Assembly (NCBI GenBank): GCA_021300195.1 | Contig: JAJTIE010000032.1 | Coordinates: forward strand, 1 to 64,000 | Reading direction: 5' to 3' | DNA from: Bacteroidota bacterium | Lineage (GTDB): Bacteria; Bacteroidota; Bacteroidia; J057; JAJTIE01 | Length of the DNA: 64,000 nucleotides | Shown here: positions 51,797 through 60,358 of the stretch, in pieces | How the letters are laid out: each line of letters opens with the position of its first letter | Position numbering within the stretch: the first letter of the stretch is position 1 | Made by a program: the position numbers and the translations under genes | The notes under the pieces: generated by a model | Databases searched by the model: none | The model's input: only the letters and a program-made list of their open reading frames with translations | What the model was told of the DNA's origin: nothing

Positions 51797-52735
51797 TTAT
51801 TTCCTGGTTAGTTTTCTTCTTTTGATGAGATAGTCGGTCAGTGCTTTGTCATACGGCTGGCGAATATCTACTTCGATCAGGTCAATTTCCAGCTCCCTGC
51901 ATTTTTTCTTTACGCGCTGCTGGTAGGCCAGCATCAGCTCCTGATACTGGTCTCGTATTTCGTGGGGCAATACCCGCAGGGTTTCGCCGCTTTCCAGGTC
52001 CTTCAGCAGCAGGGGGGTATTGGGAAACTGAAAGCGCGACTCGGTTTCGGCATCCAGCAGGTGGAAGATCAACACCTCGTGCTTGCCGTGGCGCAGGTGC
52101 TGCAGGGCAGGGAAGAGCTGGTCCACGTCCTGCGGTGCCCCCAGCAGGTCTGTTATCAGCACCACCAGGCCACGGCGGCGGATGCGTGTAGCCAGCTGAT
52201 GTAGTACCTCGGGCGTGCTGGTGGTATGGGTAAAATCAGCAACCTGAGCAGCCACTTCCTGCAGCCTGGATAGCATGGGCACCAGGTAGCTACGCTTAGC
52301 CCTGGGTGGGGCATAAAAATGCAGCCGCTGGTCGAAGAGAGCCAGCCCGGCAGCATCCTTCTGCTGGATCATCAGGTAGCTGAGTGCTGCACACAGGTAG
52401 GCACCATACTCCAGCTTGCTCAGCCTGTCGGGGGCCTGCACGGGGTAGCGCATGCTGTCGCTGGTATCCAGTACCAGGGTGCACAGCAGGTTGGTCTCCT
52501 CCTCGTACTTTTTGGTGAACAGCTTGTCTGTACGGGCATACACCTTCCAGTCCACACTACGCAGTCCCTCGCCCGTATTGTAGGGGCGGTGCTCGGCAAA
52601 CTCTACGGAAAAACCGTGGTACGGACTCTTGTGCAGGCCGGTAATAAAGCCCTCCACAATCATGCGGGCCTTTACCTCCATGTTCTTCAGGCGACTGATC
52701 ACCAGGGGGTCCAGATACTTCAGGTCTTGCACCAT
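51797..52735 (-). CDS. DUF58 domain protein (VWA-like, MoxR partner type)
   Basis: A 312-residue DUF58 protein. The conserved start is KNMEVKARMIVEGFITGLHKSPYHGFSVEFAEHRPYNTGEGLRSVDWKVYARTD, followed by a VWA-like region with the MIDAS-like LVLDTSDSMRYP and LVVLITDLLGA. DUF58 proteins usually pair with MoxR ATPases. The MoxR gene here is at the other end of the window, so the pair is split. First gene of a minus-strand operon with ispE and the ABC gene. No membrane segment is visible. Confidence 0.9.
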   Translation of the reverse strand: MVQDLKYLDPLVISRLKNMEVKARMIVEGFITGLHKSPYHGFSVEFAEHRPYNTGEGLRSVDWKVYARTDKLFTKKYEEETNLLCTLVLDTSDSMRYPVQAPDRLSKLEYGAYLCAALSYLMIQQKDAAGLALFDQRLHFYAPPRAKRSYLVPMLSRLQEVAAQVADFTHTTSTPEVLHQLATRIRRRGLVVLITDLLGAPQDVDQLFPALQHLRHGKHEVLIFHLLDAETESRFQFPNTPLLLKDLESGETLRVLPHEIRDQYQELMLAYQQRVKKKCRELEIDLIEVDIRQPYDKALTDYLIKRRKLTRK

Positions 52736-52925
52736 AGGGGCAAATTACAGCCCGGGCCGCATCTTTACAAGCCACCGGCTGCTTTCGTGCTGTGCCAGCC
52801 TGGCGGATCAACCGAATGAGCAGGCAAGTCTTTTTTTCATTTTGTCCGGGCCTTGGCAGGGGGTTGGCAGCGTTTTTGCTTTACTACTACCTGGCAAAGC
52901 CTGTATAAATTCGCAATTTTGCAGC

Positions 52926-53753
52926 ATGAATAGGCCCGGCTTTTTTTCTGCATGGATAGGCCTGCTGAGTCTGGCAGCATTCCCGCTGTGGGCGCAGCCC
53001 GGGGGCCAAAGTCCGGCATCCCACGCCGTGGAGGTGCCGGACCCGCCGCAGAAGAATGAGGTGCCCGGATACTACGGCCCCATTGGCTGCCAGGGCCTGA
53101 TGGATCCGGCAGCACTGGCCATGGCCAGGCAGCGTATCCGCGCTGCGGGCTACCCCCAGCAGCAGAAGGAGGCGGGGCGGGACATACTGCGGCAGCACTG
53201 CCTGAGTACCAGCCAGCGGGTAGATCTACTCAGTGCCTTCGATTTCGAAACAGACCGGTTGGAGATGGCTAAGGAAGGCTACGCCAGCCTGTACGACCTG
53301 CACTATGCCTATCGGCTCATCCTGCTCTTTGGCCATGAGAGCAACGCGCTGGAACTGCTAGCCTGGCTAAGCACCCGGAACGACGCGGGAAAGTGGGTGT
53401 GGGCACGCCCCCTGCCCGGCGCACCCGCACCCGCGCAGGCCAGCTGCCAAAGCCCCCTGCTGACCGAAGAACTGGACGATGTGCTGAAGTATGCACAGGC
53501 CGTCAGCTTTCAGGAGACCCGACAGGCCCTGGTGCGCTACCTGGCCCACACCCGCTGCCTGCGCAGTGCCCAGGTGGTACGCATCCTGCAGCTCTTCGCC
53601 TTCGAAGACCAGCGCCTGGAGGCGGCCCAGTACCTGTATCCCTATACCTACGACCCCCAGAACTATGCCACTGTAGGCCAGGCCCTAGGGCTGCAGGAAA
53701 GCAAGGATCGGCTCGAGCGCTTCCTCGCGCAGCCGGATAGCGGCACAAAGTGA
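52926..53753 (+). CDS. Secreted protein with two DUF4476 domains
   Basis: A protein of about 275 residues with a signal peptide (MNRPGFFSAWIGLLSLAAFPLWA). Two DUF4476-type repeats follow, at about residues 60-145 (CLSTSQRVDLLSAFDFETDRLEMAKEGYASLYD) and 185-270 (CLRSAQVVRILQLFAFEDQRLEAAQYLYPYTYD). Each repeat shows the family pattern of a Q..L...F.FE..RL.AK/Q.LY segment. The longer open frame back to 52629 has no signal-like start and overlaps the divergent gene. Exported, function unknown. Confidence 0.8.
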   Translation: MNRPGFFSAWIGLLSLAAFPLWAQPGGQSPASHAVEVPDPPQKNEVPGYYGPIGCQGLMDPAALAMARQRIRAAGYPQQQKEAGRDILRQHCLSTSQRVDLLSAFDFETDRLEMAKEGYASLYDLHYAYRLILLFGHESNALELLAWLSTRNDAGKWVWARPLPGAPAPAQASCQSPLLTEELDDVLKYAQAVSFQETRQALVRYLAHTRCLRSAQVVRILQLFAFEDQRLEAAQYLYPYTYDPQNYATVGQALGLQESKDRLERFLAQPDSGTK

Positions 53754-53807
53754 AAGGCCGCCCGGCCCGCCCCCCCGCCAGTGTATAGATAACCCAAACC
53801 AAGCACC

Positions 53808-54242
53808 ATGTTTCTGTACCAACCCACCCCCAGCGAGCTGAATGAAAAATGGGTAACCCACATGCTACAGCATGTAGGCATCGAGTTTACCGAGGTGGGG
53901 CACAACTACCTGAAAGCCCGTATGCCCGTGGATGCGCGTACCCAGCAGACTTTTGGCATCCTGCATGGGGGTGCCTCGGTGGTGCTGGCCGAGAGTGTGG
54001 GAAGCATAGCGGCAAACCTGTGCGTGGCCCCAGACCGGCAGGCCTGCGTGGGGCTAGACATAAATGCCAACCACCTGCGCACAGTACGCAGCGGCTGGGT
54101 GTATGCCCATGCGCACCCCATCCACCTGGGCCAGAGCACCCAGGTGTGGCAGATAGACCTGACCAACGAAGACGGACAGGCTGTATGCGCAAGCCGCCTT
54201 ACAATGGCGGTAATAAACAAGGCCCAGCCTGTTTATTCCTAG
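53808..54242 (+). CDS. Hotdog-fold thioesterase (PaaI/YbgC-like)
   Basis: A 144-residue acyl-CoA thioesterase-like protein with the PaaI pattern: [27 protein letters not shown] contains the HGG motif and the acidic residue of the active-site helix. [16 protein letters not shown] follows. The family hydrolyses aryl- or acyl-CoA esters; in Bacteroidota these genes are often annotated as hotdog thioesterases that can serve menaquinone (DHNA-CoA) synthesis, but this genome carries the futalosine route, so that role is unlikely. The true substrate is unknown. Confidence 0.9.
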   Translation: MFLYQPTPSELNEKWVTHMLQHVGIEFTEVGHNYLKARMPVDARTQQTFGILHGGASVVLAESVGSIAANLCVAPDRQACVGLDINANHLRTVRSGWVYAHAHPIHLGQSTQVWQIDLTNEDGQAVCASRLTMAVINKAQPVYS

Positions 54243-54268
54243 TTTGCGCACAAAAGCAGCCCAAACAG

Positions 54269-54299
54269 TTGGAACATTGGGCGCGGCTTGCTACATTTG
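54269..54299 (+). promoter_or_regulatory. Promoter of rpmG and the DUF4295 gene
   Basis: TACATTTG (54292-54299) is a perfect TAnnTTTG -7 box with a TTGG -33-like element at 54269-54272 (19-bp spacing). rpmG starts at 54325. Confidence 0.6.
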
Positions 54300-54324
54300 C
54301 CGTCCGTCTCTATTTGTACAAAAC

Positions 54325-54510
54325 ATGGCTAAGAAGAAAGGCAACCGCTTTCAGGTAATACTGGAATGTACTGAGCACAAAAACAGTGGTCAGCCCGGCA
54401 CATCGCGTTACATGACGCAGAAAAACAAGAAGAATACTCCGGAGCGCCTGGAGCTGAAGAAGTACAACCCCATCCTGAAGAAATACACCATCCACCGAGA
54501 AATTAAGTAA
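54325..54510 (+). CDS. rpmG: 50S ribosomal protein L33
   Basis: A 61-residue L33: [20 protein letters not shown] followed by [22 protein letters not shown] and a basic C-terminus. The motif [10 protein letters not shown] is diagnostic. The Cys pairs of zinc-binding L33 are missing, so this is the zinc-free form. The start is ATG 54325. The DUF4295 gene begins 6 bp after the stop, the usual Bacteroidota arrangement. Confidence 0.96.
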   Translation: MAKKKGNRFQVILECTEHKNSGQPGTSRYMTQKNKKNTPERLELKKYNPILKKYTIHREIK

Positions 54511-54515
54511 GCACT

Positions 54516-54677
54516 ATGGCAAAGAAAGTAGTAGCAACCCTGAAAGATAAAAATGCCGGACCTGGCGTAGCCAAGGTAATCCGTGCCATTAAAAACGAGA
54601 AGACTGGCTCCTACAGCTTCAAGGAGGAGATTGTGCGCGCCGACCTGGTGCAAGAAACCCTGAAAAAGACAAGCTAG
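54516..54677 (+). CDS. DUF4295 small basic protein
   Basis: A 53-residue protein beginning MAKKVVATLKDKN, with VAKVIRAIKNEKTGSYSFKE and a C-terminal LVQETLKKTS. It is a DUF4295-type protein that follows rpmG in many Bacteroidota and is presumably ribosome-associated. It is too short for the usual ORF length cut-off. A strong terminator follows. Confidence 0.92.
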   Translation: MAKKVVATLKDKNAGPGVAKVIRAIKNEKTGSYSFKEEIVRADLVQETLKKTS

Positions 54678-54701
54678 CCCCTCTCCACAGGAGCAAGCCC
54701 G

Positions 54702-54736
54702 AAGGCTGGTCTACTGCGTAGGCCAGCCTTTTTTTT
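54702..54736. terminator. Terminator after the L33/DUF4295 operon
   Basis: AAGGCTGG pairs with CCAGCCTT around a short loop, followed by a run of T (54729-54736). It also faces the convergent GlmU-like gene. Confidence 0.8.
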
Positions 54737-54746
54737 GCGCACGCTG

Positions 54747-55919
54747 CTACAGGCCTGCTGTAGCAGCTATCCAGCGCAGCAGCGCCTCCTCTGCCGGCTC
54801 CAGATGCTGGTCTCGGCGGGCCATTACCGCACGGGCGGTAGCCAGGGCCTTTTCCACCTCATAGGGCACCCACCCGCCTGCTCCACCCCACCGAAAGGAG
54901 GGTATGTACTTGGGCGGAAAGTCGGCCCCGAAGATGCTGGCCGATACCCCCACGGTGGTGCCGGTGTTGAACATGGTGTTGATGCTACTCTTGCTATGGT
55001 CGCCCATGATGAGGCCGCAAAACTGTAGGCCCGTCTCTACCATGGCCTGCTGCCGGTAGCTATAGGCCCGCACCGGGCTGTAATTGTTTTTCAGGTTCGA
55101 CGTGTTGGTATCGGCACCCAGGTTGCACCAGGCACCCAGCACGCTATTGCCCAGGAATCCATCGTGTCCCTTGTTGCTATAGCCCCACAGTACCGAGTTG
55201 GAAACCTCCCCGCCCACCTTGCAGTAGGGGCCCAGGGTGCTATCGCCCCGCAGCTTGGCACCCGCATTCACCACCGCGCCCTCGCACAGGGCATGCGCCC
55301 CCTGGATGATAGCGCCTGGCTGCACCTGCGCACCGGGTGCTATGTAGATAGGCCCATCGGTGCCATCCAGTATGGCGGCACGTACCTGGGCACCGGCCGC
55401 TACAAACACCTGGCCATACACCGCAGTGTGCGGATCTGCTACTGGCGGGCAGGCCCTGCCAGCGGTGAGGGCGGCATAGTCTTTCCGGATCCAGTCACCA
55501 TTTAGCCTAAACAGATCCCAGGGGGCGGCCAGGCTGCCAAAGGTGTGGGGATAGGTAGTGAGCCGCACGCGCGGGGGCAGCAGGCCATCGGCCGTGGGTG
55601 CAGCGCCTGCGCGAAAGGCCAGTGGCATGCCAGCGGGATCTTGCAGGCCCTCATCGGGGCCCAGCTGCTGTATGGCAGCACACAGGTCTGCATCGGGCAG
55701 CAGGTGCCCGGCTATGTAGGTGGCATCGGCAGGGGCGGGCAGGCATGTGCTGCGGTGAGCCAGTGCCCCGTAGGCCAGCAGCGGCACAGGTTCCCCCAGG
55801 CTGCGCATCCACTTATCCTGCACGCGGTCTATACCCAGGCGCAGGTCGGCCACTGGCCGTGTCAGCGTCAGCGGATACAGGTCTATCCGCGTGGGTGGGT
55901 CATACAGCACGTACGGCAT
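54747..55919 (-). CDS. GlmU-like sugar nucleotidyltransferase family protein
   Basis: A 390-residue protein. The N-terminal half is a reduced nucleotidyltransferase-like domain (PPTRIDLYPLTLTRPVADLRLGIDRVQDKW). The C-terminal half is a left-handed beta-helix of hexapeptide repeats (IYIAPGAQVQPGAIIQGAHALC, AVVNAGAKLRGDSTLGPYCK, then NSVLGAWCNLGADTNTSNLKNNY). Bacteroidota proteins of this type are called GlmU-family proteins, but the classical pyrophosphorylase motif LAAGxGTRM is absent, so uridyltransferase activity is doubtful. It lies downstream of murD on the same strand. Confidence 0.85.
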   Translation of the reverse strand: MPYVLYDPPTRIDLYPLTLTRPVADLRLGIDRVQDKWMRSLGEPVPLLAYGALAHRSTCLPAPADATYIAGHLLPDADLCAAIQQLGPDEGLQDPAGMPLAFRAGAAPTADGLLPPRVRLTTYPHTFGSLAAPWDLFRLNGDWIRKDYAALTAGRACPPVADPHTAVYGQVFVAAGAQVRAAILDGTDGPIYIAPGAQVQPGAIIQGAHALCEGAVVNAGAKLRGDSTLGPYCKVGGEVSNSVLWGYSNKGHDGFLGNSVLGAWCNLGADTNTSNLKNNYSPVRAYSYRQQAMVETGLQFCGLIMGDHSKSSINTMFNTGTTVGVSASIFGADFPPKYIPSFRWGGAGGWVPYEVEKALATARAVMARRDQHLEPAEEALLRWIAATAGL

Positions 55920-55946
55920 GGGGCAAAGGTATTCGGGTCCTTGTCA

Positions 55947-56120
55947 TCAGTCAAACAGCCCACGCACCAGGGGGCCCTTACGGTCCCTGCACAGGCGCTG
56001 TACCCGCAGCTCGCACTTCAGCTGCTGCAGGGTGGTGTTGGCCTGCCGCTCCAGGCTGCAGGAGCTGCGCCACAGATGCTGGGCCTGGTAGAACAGGGCT
56101 TGTACAGGGATCAGGCTCAT
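55947..56120 (-). CDS. Small hypothetical protein downstream of murD
   Basis: A 57-residue frame MSLIPVQALFYQAQHLWRSS ... GPLVRGLFD fills the gap between murD and the GlmU-like gene on the same strand. Composition is coding-like (helical, Gln/Leu/Arg-rich, Cys twice). No family is recognised. Supported by position, uninterrupted frame and codon use only. Confidence 0.45.
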   Translation of the reverse strand: MSLIPVQALFYQAQHLWRSSCSLERQANTTLQQLKCELRVQRLCRDRKGPLVRGLFD

Positions 56121-56156
56121 ACCAAATGAGGAATCAAAACCACCGGGCGCGTTTCT

Positions 56157-57518
56157 CTAGTCTTGGTTCAGCTTTAGCACCTCGGCCTTGAAGGCATCGC
56201 CCCGGGCCTCGTAGTTGTCGAACAGGTCGAAACTGGCACAGGCAGGGCTTAGCAGCACCGAGTCTCCCTCGGCAGCCAGCTCCAGGGCCATTTGCACCGC
56301 GCTCGTCATCTGCTCAGCATGCAGGATGGTCTTTACCGTACCGCGAAAGGCCTGCTCTATCTTGTCCTTTCCCTCACCCAGGATGACAATGGCTTTTACT
56401 TTTTCCTGCACCAGGGGCAGGATCATGCCATAGTCATTGCCCTTGTCTATCCCGCCCAGTATCCACACCGTAGGGCGGTGCATGCTCTGTAGGGCAAACC
56501 AGGCGGCATTTACATTGGTGGCCTTGCTGTCGTTGATGAAATGCACGCCCTGCACGGTGCGCACCGGCTCCAGGCGGTGGGGCATGCTGTCAAACTCCTC
56601 CAGGCTCTCGCGGATCACTTCCTTGCGGATGTCTACCAGGCGGCCTACCACGGCACTGGCCATGGCATTGTGCTGGTTGTGCTTTCCTTTCAGCTTCAGC
56701 GCATCCAGGGGTAGTTTTTCCGTTTTCTTAGCTTTTAACTTCTTATTCAGGTCTAGCATAATGTGTTGATTTTCAATATAAACAAGTACATCCTCGGCCT
56801 CTTCGAAAGCATAGGGTATCTGGGTAGCCTGTGTGGGGTTCCGGGCCAGCGCGTCTACCAGCACAGGGCTATCGGCACAGTATACCAGGTAGTCGTCCGG
56901 GCCCTGGTTCTGGCTGATTCGCATCTTGGCATCGGCGTAGCGCTGCATGCTGCCGCCATAGCGGTTCAGGTGGTTTTCGTAGATATTTGTGAGCACGGCA
57001 ATGTGTGGGCGGAAGTGCACCACATGGTCTAGCTGAAAGCTGCTGACCTCCACACAGTACCAGGCGTGGGGGTCCTGGGCCACCATGCGGGCAAAGCTGT
57101 TGCCTATATTGCCACACAGGCCTACGTCCAGTCCGCCTTTCTTCAGGATGTGGTAGATGAGGCTGGTGGTGGTGGTTTTGCCATTGCTGCCACTGATGGC
57201 AATGATGCGGCTATGGGTATGCCGGGCGGCAAACTCTATCTCGCTGATCACCTCCAGGCCGTGGGCCAGTGCCTGCTGTACCAGGGGGGCCTCCGTAGGG
57301 ATGCCCGGGCTTTTGACCAGGATGTCGGCCTGTAGCACCCGCTCGGGCGTATGGCCACCCAGCTCGTGGGCTATGCCCCGCTGCTGCAGCTCGGCCACAA
57401 AGGGCGCCTGCGGCAGGCCGGCATCGCTCACAAAAACCGAATAACCCAGCTGCTGGGCCAGCACGGCAGCCCCCAGCCCGCTCTCCTGGGCACCTAATAT
57501 GGAAATACGCATACTCAT
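56157..57518 (-). CDS. murD: UDP-N-acetylmuramoylalanine-D-glutamate ligase MurD
   Basis: A Mur ligase of about 453 residues that adds D-glutamate to UDP-MurNAc-L-Ala. The N-terminal Rossmann-like [21 protein letters not shown] is followed by the ATP loop [14 protein letters not shown] (about residue 115). The central [30 protein letters not shown] and the C-terminal [17 protein letters not shown] complete the signature. The ATG at 57518 overlaps the mraY stop as ATGA, so the longer frame to 57572 is not used. Last recognised gene of the cell-wall cluster here; ftsW, murG and murC do not follow. Confidence 0.96.
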   Translation of the reverse strand: MSMRISILGAQESGLGAAVLAQQLGYSVFVSDAGLPQAPFVAELQQRGIAHELGGHTPERVLQADILVKSPGIPTEAPLVQQALAHGLEVISEIEFAARHTHSRIIAISGSNGKTTTTSLIYHILKKGGLDVGLCGNIGNSFARMVAQDPHAWYCVEVSSFQLDHVVHFRPHIAVLTNIYENHLNRYGGSMQRYADAKMRISQNQGPDDYLVYCADSPVLVDALARNPTQATQIPYAFEEAEDVLVYIENQHIMLDLNKKLKAKKTEKLPLDALKLKGKHNQHNAMASAVVGRLVDIRKEVIRESLEEFDSMPHRLEPVRTVQGVHFINDSKATNVNAAWFALQSMHRPTVWILGGIDKGNDYGMILPLVQEKVKAIVILGEGKDKIEQAFRGTVKTILHAEQMTSAVQMALELAAEGDSVLLSPACASFDLFDNYEARGDAFKAEVLKLNQD

Positions 57519-58897
57519 CGCAGTTTCAGGGTAGCAAAGGCTAGCAGGGCCAGCAGTACGGTGATGATCCAAAACCGACTCACAATCTTGGCCTCGTGCC
57601 AGCCCAGTAGTTCATAGTGATGGTGCAGGGGGGCCATACGGAAGATGCGGCGGCCCTCGCCATACTTACGCTTGGTGTACTTGAAGTACACAACCTGTGC
57701 GATGACCGAGAGCGACTCCACAAAGTAGACCCCACAGATAATGGGCAGTAGCAGCTCCTTCTTCACCATCAGGGCCAGCACGCCCACTACGCCGCCCAGT
57801 GCCAGGCTGCCCGTATCGCCCATGAAGATCTGGGCGGGATAGGTATTGAACCACAGGAAGCCGATACAGGCACCCACCAGGGCAGCACAGAACACCAGCA
57901 GCTCGCCCGAGGCAGGGATGAAGCTGATGTGCAGGTAATCGGCAAAGATGGCGTTGCCCGACACATAGGCCAGGATGGCAAACACCATGGCCACAATGGC
58001 GGTGGTGCCTGCCGCCAGGCCGTCCAGCCCATCGGTCAGGTTCACCCCGTTGGAAACAGCCGTAACAATAAAGATGACAACCAGAATGTACAGGATCTTG
58101 CTAGCCAGGTTTTCGCCGCCGGTCAGCAGGGCGTAGTTAAAGGTCAGGTCTTTGAAAAAGGGTACATCCGTCTGGGTAACAAAGGAGAAGTCGCGCTTGC
58201 CAAACAGGCCAACACCTACGGTGTAGCGAGAGTCTTCGGGTATCAGCAGGGTCAGGCGGTCATTTCCGCGCTTCACCAGGTAGTGGTCAAAGGCCAGGCT
58301 ATCGGCCGGGCGTTCGGCCAGGCGGTAGGGGCCAGCCCGCATTACCTGGTCGCCGGCACGGAAGCCCAGGCTGGACAGGTAGGCACTCTTACGGAGGGTG
58401 CCATCTGCATCCATCTTCAGGTTGTCTCCGCGAAACTGGGGGTGATACAGCATGGTGAACCCCACAATGAGGCCCAGGCCCAGCTGGCCCACCACCTTGA
58501 ATTTTCCCTTCAGGCCGGCCTTATTTTTTTTGAATACCTTGATGTAGTCGTCCAGAAAGCCAATAAGGCCCATCCACACTGCGGCCACCATCACCAGGAG
58601 CACATACGCATTGGTAAGATCGGCCAGCAGGAGGGTAGGCACCAGCAGGGCCAGAAGGATGATAAGCCCCCCCATGGTGGGCGTGCCCGACTTGGCCTTG
58701 TGGGTGCTGGGGCCCAGTTCGCGTATCCGCTCGCCCAGCTTTCGGCTCTTCAGCCACAGGATGATGTGTCGCCCTACGAACAGCGACAGCAGCAGCGACA
58801 GCAGGGCGGCCAGGGCGGCCCGGAAGCTGAGGTACTGCAGCACCCCGATGCCGGGCAGGTCCAGGTCTTTTAGCCAGTGGGGTAGAAAGTAGAGCAT
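57515..58897 (-). CDS. mraY: Phospho-N-acetylmuramoyl-pentapeptide-transferase MraY with extra domain
   Basis: MraY makes lipid I at the membrane. The 460-residue protein has about ten membrane helices, the active-site aspartates in [15 protein letters not shown] and [15 protein letters not shown], and the conserved [20 protein letters not shown]. It is about 100 residues longer than E. coli MraY. The extra part lies at about residues 151-245, between the helix ending [10 protein letters not shown] and [11 protein letters not shown]. It includes a PDZ-like stretch ([19 protein letters not shown] ... [16 protein letters not shown]). Bacteroidota MraY often has a smaller insertion at this place. 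Confidence 0.94.
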   Translation of the reverse strand: MLYFLPHWLKDLDLPGIGVLQYLSFRAALAALLSLLLSLFVGRHIILWLKSRKLGERIRELGPSTHKAKSGTPTMGGLIILLALLVPTLLLADLTNAYVLLVMVAAVWMGLIGFLDDYIKVFKKNKAGLKGKFKVVGQLGLGLIVGFTMLYHPQFRGDNLKMDADGTLRKSAYLSSLGFRAGDQVMRAGPYRLAERPADSLAFDHYLVKRGNDRLTLLIPEDSRYTVGVGLFGKRDFSFVTQTDVPFFKDLTFNYALLTGGENLASKILYILVVIFIVTAVSNGVNLTDGLDGLAAGTTAIVAMVFAILAYVSGNAIFADYLHISFIPASGELLVFCAALVGACIGFLWFNTYPAQIFMGDTGSLALGGVVGVLALMVKKELLLPIICGVYFVESLSVIAQVVYFKYTKRKYGEGRRIFRMAPLHHHYELLGWHEAKIVSRFWIITVLLALLAFATLKLR

Positions 58898-58903
58898 AGT
58901 CAG

Positions 58904-60358
58904 TTAGTTAGCAGATTGGAAGGCCTTTTTCAGTTCTTCTCGGTCGTCAAAAGGGTGGCGCACCCCGCGTATTTCCTGGTAGGTTTCGTGGCCCTTGCCC
59001 GCCAGCAGGATCACATCCCCCGGCTTGGCCAGCTGGCTGGCAGTGCGGATAGCCTCTCGCCTGTCCATCAGGCGCAGCACCCTGCGCCGGGCTGTGGCGG
59101 GTACGCCAGCCTCCATATCGTCCAGGATGGCAGCCGGATCTTCGTCGCGCGGGTTGTCCGAGGTAAGGATTACCTGGTCGGCCAGCTCGCAGGCTATGCG
59201 TGCCATCTCGGGCCGCTTACCCTTGTCGCGGTTGCCGCCCGCCCCTATCAGCACAATCAGCCGGCCGGGTATCTGTATTTCCTTCAGGGTCTTCAGGCTA
59301 TTGTGCAGCGCATCCGGGGTGTGGGCATAGTCTACAATAGCGGTGATGGGGCCAAAGTGCAGCGTCTGGAAGCGGCCGTTGATGGGCAGCAGCTCGCTGG
59401 CATGCAGCAGCACCTCCGCCTCGGGCAGCTGTAGCTCTCGGGCGGCAGCCACTACGGCCAGCAGGTTGTAGGCATTGAAGGTGCCCAGCAGCCGGATCCA
59501 GATCTCCTGCCCGTTGATCTCCAGGAGCTGCCCCTCAAAGGTGCTCTCCAGGATGCGTGCCTGGTAGTCTGCGGGGCTCTTCAGCGCATAGGTGCGCTGG
59601 CGGGCCCGGGTGTTTTGCGCCATAAAGCGCCCATTCTTGTCGTCTACATTCAGCAGGGCAAAGGCGCTGGCGGGCAGTTGGTCAAACAGCAGTTTCTTGG
59701 CATTTCGATACTCGGCCATACTGCCGTGGTAGTCCAGGTGGTCGCGCGTCAGGTTCGTGAATAGGCCGCCAGCAAAGGGGATGCCCACCACACGGCGCTG
59801 GTGCAGGGCGTGGCTACTCACCTCCATAAAGCAGAAGGCACAGCCCTGGTCGCGCATTTGCGCCAGATAGGCCTGTAGCTGCAGGGGGTCGGGCGTAGTG
59901 TGGGTGGCAGGCAGCACCTGCCCGGCTATGCGCACCTCCACGGTGCCGATCAGCCCACAGGCATAGCCCATGCGGGTACACAGGTCGTACAGCAGGGTAG
60001 CCACGGTGCTCTTTCCATTGGTGCCCGTTACGCCTATGCAGGCCACCTCCTCGGCCGGGTTGTCGTGGTAGTTGGCGGCCATCCAGGCCAGGCTCTCGGC
60101 GGCATCGCGCACCTGGACGTAGGTGATGTTTTCATTTAACTGGGCTGGCAGCTGCTCGCACACAATGGCTACCGCCCCCTGGGCCTCTGCAGCCGGTATG
60201 TACTGGTGCCCGTCCGCCTGCGTACCCCTGATGGCAATGAAGACCGTGCCTGGGGCCACGTGCCGGCTGTCGAACTGCAGGGCCTGCACCTGCCGGTCTC
60301 GGGTACCTGCCACCTGCTGCAGGGGCACACGGTACAGGAGGTCTTTCAGGTTCTTCAT
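58904..60358 (-). CDS. murE: UDP-MurNAc-tripeptide ligase MurE
   Basis: This 484-residue MurE adds the third stem amino acid. The ATP loop is GVTGTNGKSTVATLL (about residues 109-123). The C-terminal motif DNPRDEDP is the signature of ligases that use meso-diaminopimelate rather than lysine. TTPDPLQLQAYLAQMRDQG and the carbamylated-lysine region (SSHALHQRRVVG) are present. The start overlaps the end of ftsI as ATGA. The predicted cross-link residue is therefore meso-DAP. Confidence 0.96.
   Translation of the reverse strand: MKNLKDLLYRVPLQQVAGTRDRQVQALQFDSRHVAPGTVFIAIRGTQADGHQYIPAAEAQGAVAIVCEQLPAQLNENITYVQVRDAAESLAWMAANYHDNPAEEVACIGVTGTNGKSTVATLLYDLCTRMGYACGLIGTVEVRIAGQVLPATHTTPDPLQLQAYLAQMRDQGCAFCFMEVSSHALHQRRVVGIPFAGGLFTNLTRDHLDYHGSMAEYRNAKKLLFDQLPASAFALLNVDDKNGRFMAQNTRARQRTYALKSPADYQARILESTFEGQLLEINGQEIWIRLLGTFNAYNLLAVVAAARELQLPEAEVLLHASELLPINGRFQTLHFGPITAIVDYAHTPDALHNSLKTLKEIQIPGRLIVLIGAGGNRDKGKRPEMARIACELADQVILTSDNPRDEDPAAILDDMEAGVPATARRRVLRLMDRREAIRTASQLAKPGDVILLAGKGHETYQEIRGVRHPFDDREELKKAFQSAN

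Noticed and set aside
52629-52925. N-terminal extension of the DUF4476 protein
   Set aside because: It overlaps the divergent DUF58 gene; a signal peptide begins exactly at ATG 52926.
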